DNA of 64,000 nucleotides from Rhodococcus sp. KRD162 (GTDB lineage: Bacteria > Actinomycetota > Actinomycetes > Mycobacteriales > Mycobacteriaceae): positions 221,837-285,836 of the forward strand of contig NZ_JABFAU010000015.1 in the NCBI RefSeq assembly GCF_017168335.1, given 5' to 3'. The first letter of the stretch is position 1; each line of letters begins with the position of its first letter. The translations under genes and the position numbers were made by a program. A model generated the notes under the pieces. That model did not search any database and was not told where the DNA came from. It saw only the letters and a program-made list of their open reading frames with translations. Below are positions 36,901 to 43,409 of this stretch, piece after piece.

Positions 36901-39900
36901 GGAGACCACGTACGCCACCAGTCGCGCGGCACCGGGCGAATCCTCCCGCACGACGACGGCAGCCTGGGTGACGGTCGGGTACGCGGTCACCGCGGCCTCG
37001 ACCTCGCCGAGTTCGATGCGGAATCCGCGAACCTTGACCTGATCGTCCGAACGTCCGAGGTATTCGAGCTCGCCTGCGGCGTTCCATTGCGCGAGGTCAC
37101 CGGTTCGGTACAGCAGAGAACCGTCCTCGGACTTCGAGGCGAAGGGGTTCGCCACGAAGCGAACCGAGGTCAGCTCGCGGCGACCGAGGTATCCGCGTGC
37201 GAGTTGTCCACCGGCAACGTACATTTCACCGGGAACGCCGACCGGGACCGGGTGCAGTCGAGTGTCGAGCACGTACACGCGCAGACCGGCGATCGGCTTG
37301 CCGACGACCGAGGCGCTGGTGCCGACCGAGGAGGACCCGAGGGCCTGGAACGACACGTGCACCGTGGTCTCGGTGATGCCGTACATGTTGATCAGCTGTG
37401 GAGTCGTGTCGCCGTGCCGCTCGAACCATCCGGTGAGCCGCCGCTGCTCGAGCGCTTCACCGCCGAAGATCACGTAGCGCAGTGACAGCTCACCACGTGC
37501 GGGCGACGCGGCGCGATCGGCCTCGGAGAGTTGATAGAACGCCGATGGCGTCTGGTTGAGCACCGTCACCTGCTCGTCGACGAGCAGGGTGTGGAAGGCC
37601 TCGGGCGAACGAGAAGTGAAGTAGTCCACGACCACCAGAGTCCCGCCGTACAACAGCGGACCCCACAGTTCCCACACGGAGAAGTCGAACGCGTACGAGT
37701 GGAACATCGTCCAGACGTCCTCGGAACCGAAGCCGTACACCGAATCGGTGTTGGCCAGCAGCCGCACCACGTTCCGGTGCGGAACCATCACGCCCTTGGG
37801 ACGACCGGTCGAACCGGAGGTGTAGATGACGTACGCGACGTTGTCGGGGCGTAGTGAACCGAGGCGATCGTCATCGGTCACTCGGCTGTCATCGACTGTG
37901 GACAGATCGATCGTGTCGATATCCAACAGCGATGCGCCGGTTCGGGATTCGAGGTCCGCGGGCAGTTCGACCGGATGGGTGCCGGAATACAGCACCGTCG
38001 TCGGGCGCGCGTCGTCGAGCATGTACTCGACGCGGTCGAGCGGGTAGCTGGGATCGACCGGCAGGTAACCTCCGCCCGCCTTGATCACCGCGACGAGTGC
38101 GACGACGAGCTCCGCCGACCTCGGCAGGGCCACGGCCACCAGGCTTTCGGGGCCGACCCCGTGGGAGATCAGTATTCGAGCAAGGCGATTGACGTGTGCG
38201 TCGAACTCGGCGTAGGTCATCGACGTGCCGTCGAAACGCACCGCGACGGACTCCGGGACCTTCGACGCCGCAGCATCGAGCAGATCGACCAGCGTCAACT
38301 CACGAGAGACGTCCTCTCCTGAGACGTTCCACCGCGAAACCACGGACTCGTACTCGGCGGCGTCGACGATATCGACGTCACCGACCGGGACGGTCGGATC
38401 GGTGGTGACTGCGTCCAGAATTGCGAGGAAACGCCGCGCGAAACTCTCGACGAGTTCCGCATCGAACAAATCGGTGGCGTACTCGAACACCGCGTCGATT
38501 CCTGCGGGCACTCCGTCGTCGAGATGCTCGGTCAGCCACAGCTGGACGTCGAACTTGGCGATGGGGACGTCGAACTCGGCAGCCACCGCGCGCAGATCGC
38601 CCACGGTGAGCTCACGTGACATTGCCGATTCCAGTGAGATCGCGACCTGGAACAGCGGATGCCGCGACGTCGAGCGCACCGGGTTGAGCACCTCGACCAG
38701 ACGCTCGAACGGCACGTCCGCGTGAGCGAACGCGGACAGGTCGGTCTCGCGTACGCGAGCCACCAGTTCCTCGAAGGTCAACGCCGGGTCGACATCGGTA
38801 CGCAGCACCAGAGTGTTGACGAACATGCCGACCAGGTCGTCGAGTGCGGGCTCGCCGCGGCCGGCCACCGGTGCTCCGATGGCGATGTCGGTGGTACCGC
38901 TGAGCCGAGCGAGCAACAGCGCGTAGGCCGACTGCACGACCATGAACAGCGAAGCATTGCTCGTTCGAGCCAGGTTCGCCAACGATGCATGCAACTGCGC
39001 CGGGATATCGATACGCAGCTTGCTGCCTGCATTCGAGGACACTGCGGGCCGAGGACGGCTGGTCGGCAGTGCCAGCTGATCCGGTAGATCTTCGAGAGTT
39101 GCGCTCCAGTACGCGATTTCACGGGAGGCCAAAGACAGCGGATCGGTCTCGGGGCCGAGCACCGCGCGTTGCCACAGTGCGTAATCGGCGTATTGAACCT
39201 CGAGCGGCGTCCACTCGGGTGCGCGTCCCTTGACGCGACTCGAGTAGGCCACCAGCACATCGCGTGCCAGCGGACCGAAGGATGCGCCGTCCGCGGCGAT
39301 GTGGTGTAGCACCATGGCGAGTTCGTGATCGGTCGGCGAAATCTCGAACAGCGCGATGCGGAAGGGGGTGTCGACGGTGACGTCGAATCCCTTCGAGACC
39401 AGTTCGTGCAGATGGCTGCCCAACTCGCGGCGTTCGATACGAACCGGCACGATCGTCGCCGGGGTTCGCGCCGCCGTCAGTACGACCTGTTCGGGTGAGC
39501 CATCGACCTCCGGGTAGACGGTACGCAATGTCTCGTGCCGATCGACGACATCGGCGAACGCGGCCGACAATGCCACCACGTCGAGCGGGCCGGTGAGCCG
39601 AACGGAGAACGGCAGGTTGTAGGCCGCGGTCGTGGAGTCGAACCGGTTGAGGAACCACATCCGCTGTTGCGCAGGCGAAAGCGGGATCCGCTCGGGTCGT
39701 TCTGCGGACTCCAGCGCGGGGGTTTCCGCCCCTCGACCGGCCGCCGATTCTGCTCTGGCCGCAAGTGCACCGACCGTCGGAGCTTCGAACAACTCGCGAA
39801 CTCCAAGCCGCACTCCGAGCGCAGCGCCTACCCGGGTCACCAACTGGGTGGCGATGAGCGAGTTACCGCCGAGCTCGAAGAAGTCCTCGTCCAGACCGAC

Positions 39901-42897
39901 CTTGGACGCTCCGAGCAGATCCTCGTAGATGCCTGCGACCACGTAGTCGGCACGACTGCGTGGGGCCCGGTACTTCTTGGCGCTGCTGAACACCGGTTCC
40001 GGCAACGCTTTTCGATCCAGCTTTCCGCTGGTGTTGAGCGGTAGCGCGTCGAGAACGACCACGGCGGCAGGCACCATGTAGGACGGCAGCGCATGCCCTG
40101 CGAATTCGATCGCCGCGGCGGATTCCACGGAGTGTCCCGGACTCGCGACGACGTAGGCCACCAGCTGGTCGCCGGTGACCGTCTGCACTACCAGGGTCAC
40201 TGCCTGCGAGATCGATTCGTGCGAGAGCAGAACCGTCTCGATTTCACCCAGTTCGATGCGTTGTCCGCGGAACTTGACCTGAAAGTCGGTGCGGCCGATG
40301 TAGTCCAGCACTCCATCGCTACGCCAGCGCACGAGATCGCCGGTGCGGTACATCCGCTCGCCGCCGACACCGAAGGGGTTGGCCACGAAGCGATCCGAGC
40401 TCAGATCGGGTCGACCGACGTAGCCTCGCGCGAGCTGGACTCCGGCGAGATACAGCTCGCCCGCTTCACCGATGGGAGTGGGGCGTAGCCGACCGTCGAG
40501 AACGAATGCCCTCGTGTTCCACTCGGGGACGCCGATGGGAACGGTGCGGGTGTCCTGCGGGCCGCTGGGGTGATAGGTCACCGAGACGGCGGCCTCGGTC
40601 GGCCCGTAGAGATTGTGCAGCCCCGCTCGGCACATCGCGCGGAACGACGCCGCCGTCTCGACCGGAAGGGCCTCACCGATCACGAAGACATGGCGCAGCG
40701 AACCGCAGGTGTTCGCAGGCGCGTTGGCGACGAACACCGTCAGCATCGACGGTACGAAATCGGTGACCGTGACCCGGTGTTCGGCGATCTTGTTCGCCAC
40801 GTACACCGAATCTCGATGCCCGTCCGGTGTCGAGAGCACCATCGTCGCCCCGACCCGCAGCGGGAGGAAGAATCCCCACAGCGAGACATCGAACGTGGTG
40901 GCGGTCTTCTGCAGATAGACATCGGAGCTGTCCATCGGGTACTCGGCGAGCATCCACTCCATCTGGTTGTGGATTGCCGAATGCTCGACGGCCACGCCCT
41001 TGGGTCGTCCGGTCGAGCCGGAGGTGTAGATGACGTAGGCGGTGTTCGACAACCGCAGTGGCGCAGTGCGTTCGGCGTCTCGAACCGGTGCCGTGGACTG
41101 CGAGGTGTAGTCGACGCGATCGACCTCGACCGTCTCGGTTCCCGCGGGCAGTTCCACGTCGTCACGCGAGGAGACCAGAACGCATCGTGGTTGCGCGGAG
41201 TCGAGAATGTACGCCGTTCGCTCGGCAGGATGGTCGGGATCGATCGGTACCCAGGCACCGCCTGCAGCCACGATCGCGTACATCCCGACGACGAGGTCGA
41301 ACGAACGTCGGATAGAGAGTCCGACCAGTGTCTCGGGGCCGACACCCATGTCGATGAGCTGGCGGGCGAGACCGTTGACGCGGGCCGAAAGCTCCCCGTA
41401 GCTCAGCCCCTCGCCTTCGTACACCAGCGCGGTCGCGTCGGGATGTGCGGCCGCCGCCTCCTCGAACGCGGACAGCAGCGTCAGCGGGACGGTCTCGTGA
41501 TCGGTGGCGTTCCATTCGGTGACGACCAGATCGCGTTCGCCGCCGTCCGTCAGCGCCAGATCCCACACGCGGTCCTTCGGCGCGGACGCGACGAATCGGT
41601 CGAAGAAGTCGACGAATCGGTTGTGGTTTCGACCGGCCTGCTCCGACCCGTACAGGTTGGGATTGGATTCGAAGTCGATGTGCGTGGTCGACCCGGCGAC
41701 GCTCGTGTACAAGTTCAAGCCGAAGTCTTCGATGAGGCCGGTGGAGAGGATGTTGATGCCGCCGACCATCGATCCGAGACGCACCTCGCCGAAGAACAGC
41801 ATGATGTTGACCCACGGGCCGAAGAACGAGGCCTGGCCGCTGGCACCGCCCGCGTCGCGGCGGATGTCCTCGTGTCGATATCGCTGGTGTCGCAGGGCTC
41901 CGGACACTTCTGCATTGACCCGTGCGAGCAAGGTCTCGACGGTGGTGTCGGCCGCCACGTCGAGGCGAAGCGGCACGACGTTGGAGACCATTCCGCCGGA
42001 GCGGCGAAGTACCGCGGTGGTGCGCGCAGTCACCGGGAGCGAGAGAACGACGTCCTCGCGACCGGTCATCTGTGCCAGGTACGCAGCGAATGCAGCGATG
42101 ACGATGGTGGCCATCGTCGTGTCGGTCCCGGCGCGCAGAGCTTCGAGCCGCTCCATCGTCTCGGCCGACAGACCGGTGCTGTCGATCTGACTCCGGGCGG
42201 CGGGCGCAGCAGTATGCCCGGCCAGGGTGGTGACCCCGTCGATCCCGTCGATGCGCGAGGCCCAGTATTCGCGATCGGCCTCGAAGCGAGTCGAGCCGCG
42301 GTAGGCCACGTCGATGTCGTAGACCTTGGTCAGATCCGAGGCCAGATTCTTGCTCGGCTCGGTGCCCTCCACTGCCGCGGTGTAGAGCTCCGCCGCACGG
42401 TTCATGAAGGTGACGGCACCGAAACCGTCGAGCACCACGTGGTGCACGCGCTCGTACCAGAACCACACGTCGTCCTCGAGCCGCAGGACGGTGGCGGCGA
42501 TCAGGCGGTCACGCAGAATGTCGATCGGAGCGCTGTAGTCGGCGTGCATCCACGCCAGAGCGGCCGCCCGCGGATCTGCCTCGTTGCGCAGATCGAGGTA
42601 GTTCAGGGAGTCGTCGAGAGTGGGGTCGACCAGCTGTCGGGGCTCGGCGTCGATCTCCACGAGGCGCACGAATCCGGACTGCAGTTCGAGCGCAGCCTGC
42701 GAGGAGGCTCGACGGAGCAGCTCCACATCGAGATCGCCGCGCAGTTCGATGTACTGGGCGATGTTGGCAGGTACCGAGGGGTCCACATGCTGGGCGAACC
42801 ACATCCCCAATTGGGCCGGCGACAGCGGGAACGACGAATGCTGAGGATCGACTGCCTTGTCGTCTCGTCCAGCACCCTCCACACCTAGCGGGTCCAA
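21994..42897 (-). CDS. Giant non-ribosomal peptide synthetase NRPS1 (modules 1-7a)
   Basis: A 6967-residue NRPS and the first protein of the assembly line in this window. Domains: C1-A1-T1 through C6-A6-T6, then C7 and an A-like C-terminal fragment. Each C domain has HHxxxDG, each A domain SGSTG and GKLDR, and each carrier LGGNS. There is no loading domain before C1; that domain has the MWFAQH...NIAQYIEL style of chain-initiating C domains such as EntF's, so an acyl or aryl cap delivered in trans is likely (inference). The start is TTG at 42897, chosen because GAGAGG lies six nt upstream; the first in-frame GTG, six codons in, has no comparable site. Predicted residues are X1, Thr, Ser, Ser, Thr, X2, from A-pocket residues aligned by eye to GrsA. 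The 516 bp upstream separates it from the amidohydrolase. Confidence 0.96.
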   Translation of the reverse strand: MDPLGVEGAGRDDKAVDPQHSSFPLSPAQLGMWFAQHVDPSVPANIAQYIELRGDLDVELLRRASSQAALELQSGFVRLVEIDAEPRQLVDPTLDDSLNYLDLRNEADPRAAALAWMHADYSAPIDILRDRLIAATVLRLEDDVWFWYERVHHVVLDGFGAVTFMNRAAELYTAAVEGTEPSKNLASDLTKVYDIDVAYRGSTRFEADREYWASRIDGIDGVTTLAGHTAAPAARSQIDSTGLSAETMERLEALRAGTDTTMATIVIAAFAAYLAQMTGREDVVLSLPVTARTTAVLRRSGGMVSNVVPLRLDVAADTTVETLLARVNAEVSGALRHQRYRHEDIRRDAGGASGQASFFGPWVNIMLFFGEVRLGSMVGGINILSTGLIEDFGLNLYTSVAGSTTHIDFESNPNLYGSEQAGRNHNRFVDFFDRFVASAPKDRVWDLALTDGGERDLVVTEWNATDHETVPLTLLSAFEEAAAAHPDATALVYEGEGLSYGELSARVNGLARQLIDMGVGPETLVGLSIRRSFDLVVGMYAIVAAGGAWVPIDPDHPAERTAYILDSAQPRCVLVSSRDDVELPAGTETVEVDRVDYTSQSTAPVRDAERTAPLRLSNTAYVIYTSGSTGRPKGVAVEHSAIHNQMEWMLAEYPMDSSDVYLQKTATTFDVSLWGFFLPLRVGATMVLSTPDGHRDSVYVANKIAEHRVTVTDFVPSMLTVFVANAPANTCGSLRHVFVIGEALPVETAASFRAMCRAGLHNLYGPTEAAVSVTYHPSGPQDTRTVPIGVPEWNTRAFVLDGRLRPTPIGEAGELYLAGVQLARGYVGRPDLSSDRFVANPFGVGGERMYRTGDLVRWRSDGVLDYIGRTDFQVKFRGQRIELGEIETVLLSHESISQAVTLVVQTVTGDQLVAYVVASPGHSVESAAAIEFAGHALPSYMVPAAVVVLDALPLNTSGKLDRKALPEPVFSSAKKYRAPRSRADYVVAGIYEDLLGASKVGLDEDFFELGGNSLIATQLVTRVGAALGVRLGVRELFEAPTVGALAARAESAAGRGAETPALESAERPERIPLSPAQQRMWFLNRFDSTTAAYNLPFSVRLTGPLDVVALSAAFADVVDRHETLRTVYPEVDGSPEQVVLTAARTPATIVPVRIERRELGSHLHELVSKGFDVTVDTPFRIALFEISPTDHELAMVLHHIAADGASFGPLARDVLVAYSSRVKGRAPEWTPLEVQYADYALWQRAVLGPETDPLSLASREIAYWSATLEDLPDQLALPTSRPRPAVSSNAGSKLRIDIPAQLHASLANLARTSNASLFMVVQSAYALLLARLSGTTDIAIGAPVAGRGEPALDDLVGMFVNTLVLRTDVDPALTFEELVARVRETDLSAFAHADVPFERLVEVLNPVRSTSRHPLFQVAISLESAMSRELTVGDLRAVAAEFDVPIAKFDVQLWLTEHLDDGVPAGIDAVFEYATDLFDAELVESFARRFLAILDAVTTDPTVPVGDVDIVDAAEYESVVSRWNVSGEDVSRELTLVDLLDAAASKVPESVAVRFDGTSMTYAEFDAHVNRLARILISHGVGPESLVAVALPRSAELVVALVAVIKAGGGYLPVDPSYPLDRVEYMLDDARPTTVLYSGTHPVELPADLESRTGASLLDIDTIDLSTVDDSRVTDDDRLGSLRPDNVAYVIYTSGSTGRPKGVMVPHRNVVRLLANTDSVYGFGSEDVWTMFHSYAFDFSVWELWGPLLYGGTLVVVDYFTSRSPEAFHTLLVDEQVTVLNQTPSAFYQLSEADRAASPARGELSLRYVIFGGEALEQRRLTGWFERHGDTTPQLINMYGITETTVHVSFQALGSSSVGTSASVVGKPIAGLRVYVLDTRLHPVPVGVPGEMYVAGGQLARGYLGRRELTSVRFVANPFASKSEDGSLLYRTGDLAQWNAAGELEYLGRSDDQVKVRGFRIELGEVEAAVTAYPTVTQAAVVVREDSPGAARLVAYVVSAEAEGKPVVDLEDLRSGIAELLPDYMVPSAFVVLDAIPLTVNGKLDRRALPAPVFEVREFRAPTTPIEEIVADVFADVLGVERVGLDDDFFELGGNSLIATQVVSRLGVALDATVPVRMLFEASTVALLAVRVEQAAGEGGRVALVATVRPERIPLSLAQQRMWFLNRFDVDSTAYNIPFALRLTGELDVAALQVAIMDVIDRHESLRTVYPDTARGPQQTILDAAQTVPNLMPIPTSATDIQRQVFTLASTTFDVTVNVPIQARLFEIGPREHVIAMVVHHISADGWSMGPLARDLMIAYASRTAWENPAWMPLDVQYADYSLWQRSVLGSEDDPQSLISGQVDYWADILAGLPDQLDLPTDRPRPNRQSYQGSSIRFEVPAEVHRGLSALAHTHNASLFMVVHAALAVLLARLSGTEDIAIGTPVAGRGDAALDDVVGMFVNTLVLRTDIDSGRTFSEQIGRAREVALGAFGHADLPFERLVEVLNPSRSQARHPLFQVMLSFENLTRTHVDLPGLSVDSVALDAEVAKFDLQLTVTESIGVDGRGQGMTAELTYATDLFDADTVRGFSERFVRMLTAVVSDPTVAVGDIDLLDDGERERVVTEWNDTEHRVPKNVTLVDLFDRQVADSPDAPALVFEGERLTYAQFDARVNRLARALISLGVGPDSLVGLAIGRSVELFVGMYAIVKAGAGYVPVDPMQPADRNEYIVKTAAPIRVLSTTGDHVEFDGVETIDIDTLDVSHLPSTPLTDTDRIAPLRASNTAYVIFTSGSTGRPKGVGVSHEAIVNRLLWMQHEYQLTAADVVLQKTPTTFDVSVWEFFWALQNGASVAIALPDGHRDAAYLLDVIAREQVSVVHFVPSMMSVFVPEVERRRASGASLRMVFASGEALPPTTARDLRQAVRAVSLHNLYGPTEAAVDVTYHEVVDEDSEVMPIGAPVWNTAVYVLDSRLQPTPVGVAGELYLAGTQLARGYVGRPDLTADRFVAHPYSADGERLYRTGDVVRWNRAGELEYVGRSDFQVKLRGLRIELGEIESALLAQRPIAQAVVVVRREQLVGYVVPAGVSVDTTAVLANLRSRLAEYMVPSTLIVLDEFPLGASGKLDRKALPDPEFEVTEYREPTNDIERTVAEVFAQVLGIERVGLDDDFFELGGNSLIATQLVSRLGVAMDTRIAVRELFDASTVTDLAARLGTLVATGSRPALVPQERPEHIPLSLAQQRMWFLNKFDTESAANNIPIAVRLSGLLDRRAMQIAVADVVARHESLRTVFPETDGTAHQVIVDADSATPELTPIDISADQVADAMRELATTGFDLSKDLPFRTRLFEISPTEHLLVFVVHHIAADGFSLGPLTRDVMNAYAARSMNQDPYWSPLQVDYADYSLWQRKVLGSEDDPKSVVSQQIDYWTTALAGLPDQLDVPSDRPRPAVASNSGALVRFSIDEDLHRSLIEAARRENASLFMLVHTSLAVLLSRLSGETDIAIGTPVAGRGEAALDDLIGMFVNTLVLRTEIDTARRFDQILADTRETDLSALAHVDVPFERLVEILNPARSTARHPLVQVVLAFQNLRQKDLELPGLSVSGVDFETLVALFDLQFTFVESIGPGGAAQGMTVDVTYATDLFDESTVVTLGERLITVLEAVAGNLSTVVGDIDLLEPAERSRVLVEWNDTDHPVDRAQTLASLGRAVEPDSPALIFGDETVTYGEFQARVARLARFLIGRGVGPETAVGIAARRSVELLVGIHAIVAAGGAYVPIDPDQPSERIDHVLDTATPICVLTTSRETVEAGGVEVIAIDTLDLSEFSDDPITDSDRIRALSPSNPAYVIFTSGSTGRPKGVAVSHEAIVNRLVWMQSEYQLAADDVVLQKTPVTFDVSVWELFWPLQIGAQLVIAKPDGHRDPQYLLALIEAHAVTTAHFVPSLLEVFVSVAAADASTASTSLRMLFASGEALPAEVGDRVRRVLPGVALHNLYGPTEAAVDVTYHPVSEADVDLVPIGVPVWNTRTYVLDARLSPVAPGVGGELYLAGVQLARGYLGRADLTADRFLPDPFGAPGERMYRTGDLVRWRSSSNGSGRLEYLGRTDFQVKLRGLRIELGEIETVLRRHPSVESAVVLVRQTASTGDQLVAYVVPTIGGTVDVAELTEFASRSLAGYMVPAATVVLDALPLTPNGKLDRRALPEPNIEQRAFRAPATTSERVVAEVFRDVLGIDVVGADDEFFALGGNSLVATRVASRIGAALDTTVTVRTIFEASTVSALAARLDELSGSGRRIPLVRTDLPDVVPLSLAQRRMWFLNRFDPESATENLPVAIELSGHLDIAALRAAVADVIERHESLRTVYPEVDGVASQVIVPAAQVVPDLLPRPTTAGELPSALMELAMSGFDVTGAPPLRAALLELEPSRHVLVFVTHHIAADGFSVGPMTRDLMVAYAARSAGTEPDWAPLAVRYVDYTLWQQAVLGSEEDPKSPVSNQIRHWTRALSSLPEEITFPGDRVRPDRSSYRGGNITLTLDADTHARLVDVAHANQSSLFMVLHSSLAVLLARLSGETDIAIGTPVAGRGEAALDDVIGMFVNTLVLRTDIDHGGAFTELLARARETDLSAFAHAEVPFERLVEVLDPPRSAARHPLVQVMLTVQNMEQTELELPGLSVRAVDLDVETAKFDVQFTLTDNHIDGGMTIDVTFARDLYDDTTARTIGERLIGVLESVARDPGQRIGDVPVMDEAERTRVLALAQDAPAVADSLDTIVDLFAARVAEDPDAPAVVFEGATTSYREIDESSTALAGTLAAQGVGPETLVAVVLPRTADLVVALLAVLKAGGAYVPIDPSYPAERIEFVLTDSRPVAVLTWSGVEVALPEQLPRIDIDADATENVLAAVDPTPATAAGAAYVIYTSGSTGKPKGVLIPHRNVVRLLANTQRHFGFGRDDVWTLFHSFAFDFSVWELWGPLTTGGSVVVVDYFTSRSPEALRELLVREHVTVLNQTPSAFYQLDQVDRTAGSAADYSLRYIVFGGEALELRRLAGWFERHGDESPQLVNMYGITETTVHVSHRVVDAQSAAQASGSLVGRAISGLSVYVLDSRLSLVPAGVPGEMYVSGGQVARGYLGRPGLSATRFVADPFAADGSVLYRTGDVARWSTDGELEFVGRADDQVKIRGFRIELGEVESAVASAPAVGQTAVIVREDTPGATRLVAYVVPAAESTIDVDVVRAAVGENLPEYMVPSAFVVLDAIPLTGNGKLDRRALPEPAARTRRFRSPVTPVEEMVAEVFADVLGVERVGLDDDFFELGGNSLVATQVVSRLGVAADTTVPVRALFEAPTVAALAARVEQGSGAAARPALVASTRPSRVPLSLAQQRMWFLNRFDSESTAYNIPFALRLSGRLDVDALQRAVSDVIERHETLRSVYPDSPEGPHQVIVPMSEVPTTLEVIDTDAESVTARVLELLASTFDVTTQVPLKTALFRVSDTEFVLGMVIHHISADGLSVMPLSTDVMTAYAARTRGSDPAWAPLPVQYADYALWQREVLGSEEDSESIAAQQIRYWETALAELPEQIELPLDRPRPAEQTFRGGRVDFRIDAAAHARLTELARTHNATVFMAVHAAFAVLLSRLSGSPDIVVGTPIAGRGEADIENLVGMFVNTLVLRLDVAAEASFEDLLDAARETDLQAFANSDIPFERLVEVVNPTRSTARHPLFQVGFSFQNFARREFELDGLDISALDTETGTSQFDLHLIVSDAPSDEEAQRDDQAPGGFDALLTYATDLFDEGTARSVVARFEAVLDAVVASPSTPVGDLDLFLDGELPAIVDEWNDTDRDFDSVGGGTLADLFVDSAARHGDATALVHDEGTLTYGEFSERVSRLARHLIGLGVGPEVPVGLAIRRSVDLLVGMYAISMAGGAYVPIDPDQPAERNAMVLGTAAPLCVLTSGAVGSEISAAATVVDLTQLDLASYSAAPVQPSERCGALCADNTAYVIFTSGSTGRPKGVAVSHGAVVNQLNWMREEYGLDETDASLLKTAATFDLSVWEFWSQLTSGGRLVVANADGHRDPDYLLALVRRHAVTTLHLVPSMLSMLGTVAAGELSPDLRRVLAIGEALPAAVAQDFRRHNGSAELHNLYGPTEAAVSVTSHPVTDDDTVTVPIGVPEANTTVFVLDSRLHPVPAGVSGELYLAGAQLARGYFGRPDLTAERFVANPFDANGSRMYRTGDLVRWRVPLVDGVAAAARLEYIERADFQVKIRGFRIELGEIESALRAQATVAEAAVLVYSGESMGDQLVAYVVGRAGAVVEVAVVETELARAVPSYMVPDAFVVLEALPLNANGKLDRKALPAPQFEAAEFRAPVNPIEEIVAATVAELLGLDRVGLDDDFFALGGNSLIATQLVSRLGQSLDAQIPVRAVFAASSVAGLAAHIAPLVGGGARRELTVRERPDLLPLSIAQERMWTINRIDPGSAAYNIPVAVRLTGALDIDSLRGAFEDVLARHEILRTAYPDSVDGPVQEIGAVAEVGVDLTPEPVAPDAVVSRLTEILGTGFDVTKAVPVRAALLQAGDDEYVLAVVAHHIAADGFSMGPLIRDVMVAYTARVAGEMPGWTPLEVQYADFALWQREVLGSESDPDSPLSKQLAYWTEELAGAPEQLTLPLDRPRPPRPTMQGASYEFSFGTEIASAIEKIAREHAATTFMVVHSAFAVLLGRLSNSSDITIGTPTAGRGEQQLDDLVGMFVNTLVLRTRIDPNETFVELLQQAKDKDLAAFGHADVPFERLVDALGRARSSAYTPLFQAMLTFQNHVTGTFELPGLQVNALPAGDDQAKFDLQLTAVETFDDTGALQDIEATFTYATSILDESSVATFAERLLRILHTVVSDPDVVLRSIDILSEEEKAEFAPRTKPKTVDDLPELVAGAAAVAPDAVALEHGTTQLTFSVFEDKLSQMSATMGSSMKPQALVTVTLSALIPGILPALGAEGLSTALASLIERAESVIASS
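23651..26890 (-). other. NRPS1 module 6: C-A-T, specificity unassigned (X2)
   Basis: C6 has HHISADG. A6 reads D-L-W-H-L-I-L-V-S-K ([30 protein letters not shown]). I know no residue assigned to this code. Module 10 carries the same ten residues, so both should use the same monomer. The A8 region contains a short insertion (around nt 24260-24310, VDGVAAAARLEYIERADFQ) where the other modules read directly into the LEYxGRxDFQVK motif. Confidence 0.8.
26891..30070 (-). other. NRPS1 module 5: C-A-T, predicted Thr
   Basis: C5 has HHIAADG. A5 reads D-F-W-N-V-G-M-V-H-K (FDFSVW, VLNQTP, IVFGGE, NMYGITETTVH), a one-residue variant of the threonine code seen in module 2. The carrier serine is near nt 27055. 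Confidence 0.85.
30071..33280 (-). other. NRPS1 module 4: C-A-T, predicted Ser
   Basis: C4 has HHIAADG. A4 again gives DVWHFSLVDK ([30 protein letters not shown]), predicting serine. The carrier reads FFALGGNSL near nt 30241. Confidence 0.86.
33281..36450 (-). other. NRPS1 module 3: C-A-T, predicted Ser
   Basis: C3 has HHISADG. A3 reads D-V-W-H-F-S-L-V-D-K ([30 protein letters not shown]), the EntF-type serine code. Its sequence is unusually close to A8 of NRPS2. The carrier serine is near nt 33438. Confidence 0.87.
36451..39700 (-). other. NRPS1 module 2: C-A-T, predicted Thr
   Basis: C2 has HHIAADG. A2 reads D-F-W-N-I-G-M-V-H-K (FDFSVW, VLNQTP, VIFGGE, NMYGITETTVH), the classical threonine code. 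The carrier serine is near nt 36611. Confidence 0.85.
39701..42897 (-). other. NRPS1 module 1: C(starter-like)-A-T, specificity unassigned (X1)
   Basis: C1 carries HHVVLDG near residue 152. The A1 pocket reads D-V-W-D-F-I-L-V-S-K: FDVSLW, then [24 protein letters not shown]. The frame matches the Ser code DVWHFSLVDK, but Asp replaces His at 278, Ile replaces Ser at 301 and Ser replaces Asp at 331, so it is probably not Ser. An acidic 278 might suit a basic or hydroxamate side chain; this is a guess. The carrier serine lies near nt 39860. Confidence 0.8.
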
Positions 42898-42903
42898 TCG
42901 AAG

Positions 42904-42909
42904 CCTCTC
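42904..42909 (-). promoter_or_regulatory. Shine-Dalgarno supporting the TTG start of NRPS1
   Basis: GAGAGG on the minus strand lies six nt before TTG 42897. It decides the start, because no ATG occurs in frame close by. Confidence 0.55.
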
Positions 42910-43365
42910 TTTCCCACAATCACACGCGCCCCCACCTGCTGCCGGACGGGCAGCGATCGGTGGGCACCGAACACATCGAGCACAACGCTTACTTCGTTCT
43001 CTATTTTCTCACCGGAAACAACTGGAAGTTACCTTTCGGTACATATCCCTATTCGCGTACCGCACCGTTACAACTCGATACCCGGTTCGAGAACATCCGA
43101 CACACGCTGACTCGATTCGGCACCCGGTCAATCTACAGTGCCGAACCCGCGCAGTTGCGCGCTCATCACGGCGTCTTGCCGAAAGCTGCGATCTCCTTGG
43201 ACGGTGCCATCGGAACAATCGATTCGCCCGGATCCGGGGTTGCGATTGCCGAACTCCTCGGCCGTACCGGCCCCGGTGAGCGCACGCACCCGCGGATCGG
43301 TGAACGATGTCATCGAACACACGCTACGCGGCCGCACCGACAAGTTCGATGCTCGGGCTTCGCCC

Positions 43366-43409
43366 TCGTGCGCCTTTTGCGTACCTCTGGGTACGCAAAA
43401 GGCGCACGA
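43366..43409. terminator. 20-bp-stem perfect palindrome after the amidohydrolase gene
   Basis: The two 20-nt arms (43366-43385 and 43390-43409) pair perfectly around a TCTG loop; the core is GCGTACC-TCTG-GGTACGC flanked by CGCCTTTT/AAAAGGCG. It starts four bases past the amidohydrolase stop, so a terminator role fits, although there is no T-run. From memory, similar palindromes recur in Rhodococcus intergenic DNA, so it may also be a dispersed repeat. Confidence 0.65.

Noticed and set aside
43128..43313. 61-codon minus-strand frame starting MTSFTDPRVRALTGAGTAEE upstream of NRPS1
   Set aside because: The first 30 codons look coding-like, but the rest does not, there is no ribosome site, and no family is recognised. 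It could be a gene remnant; support is too weak to list.
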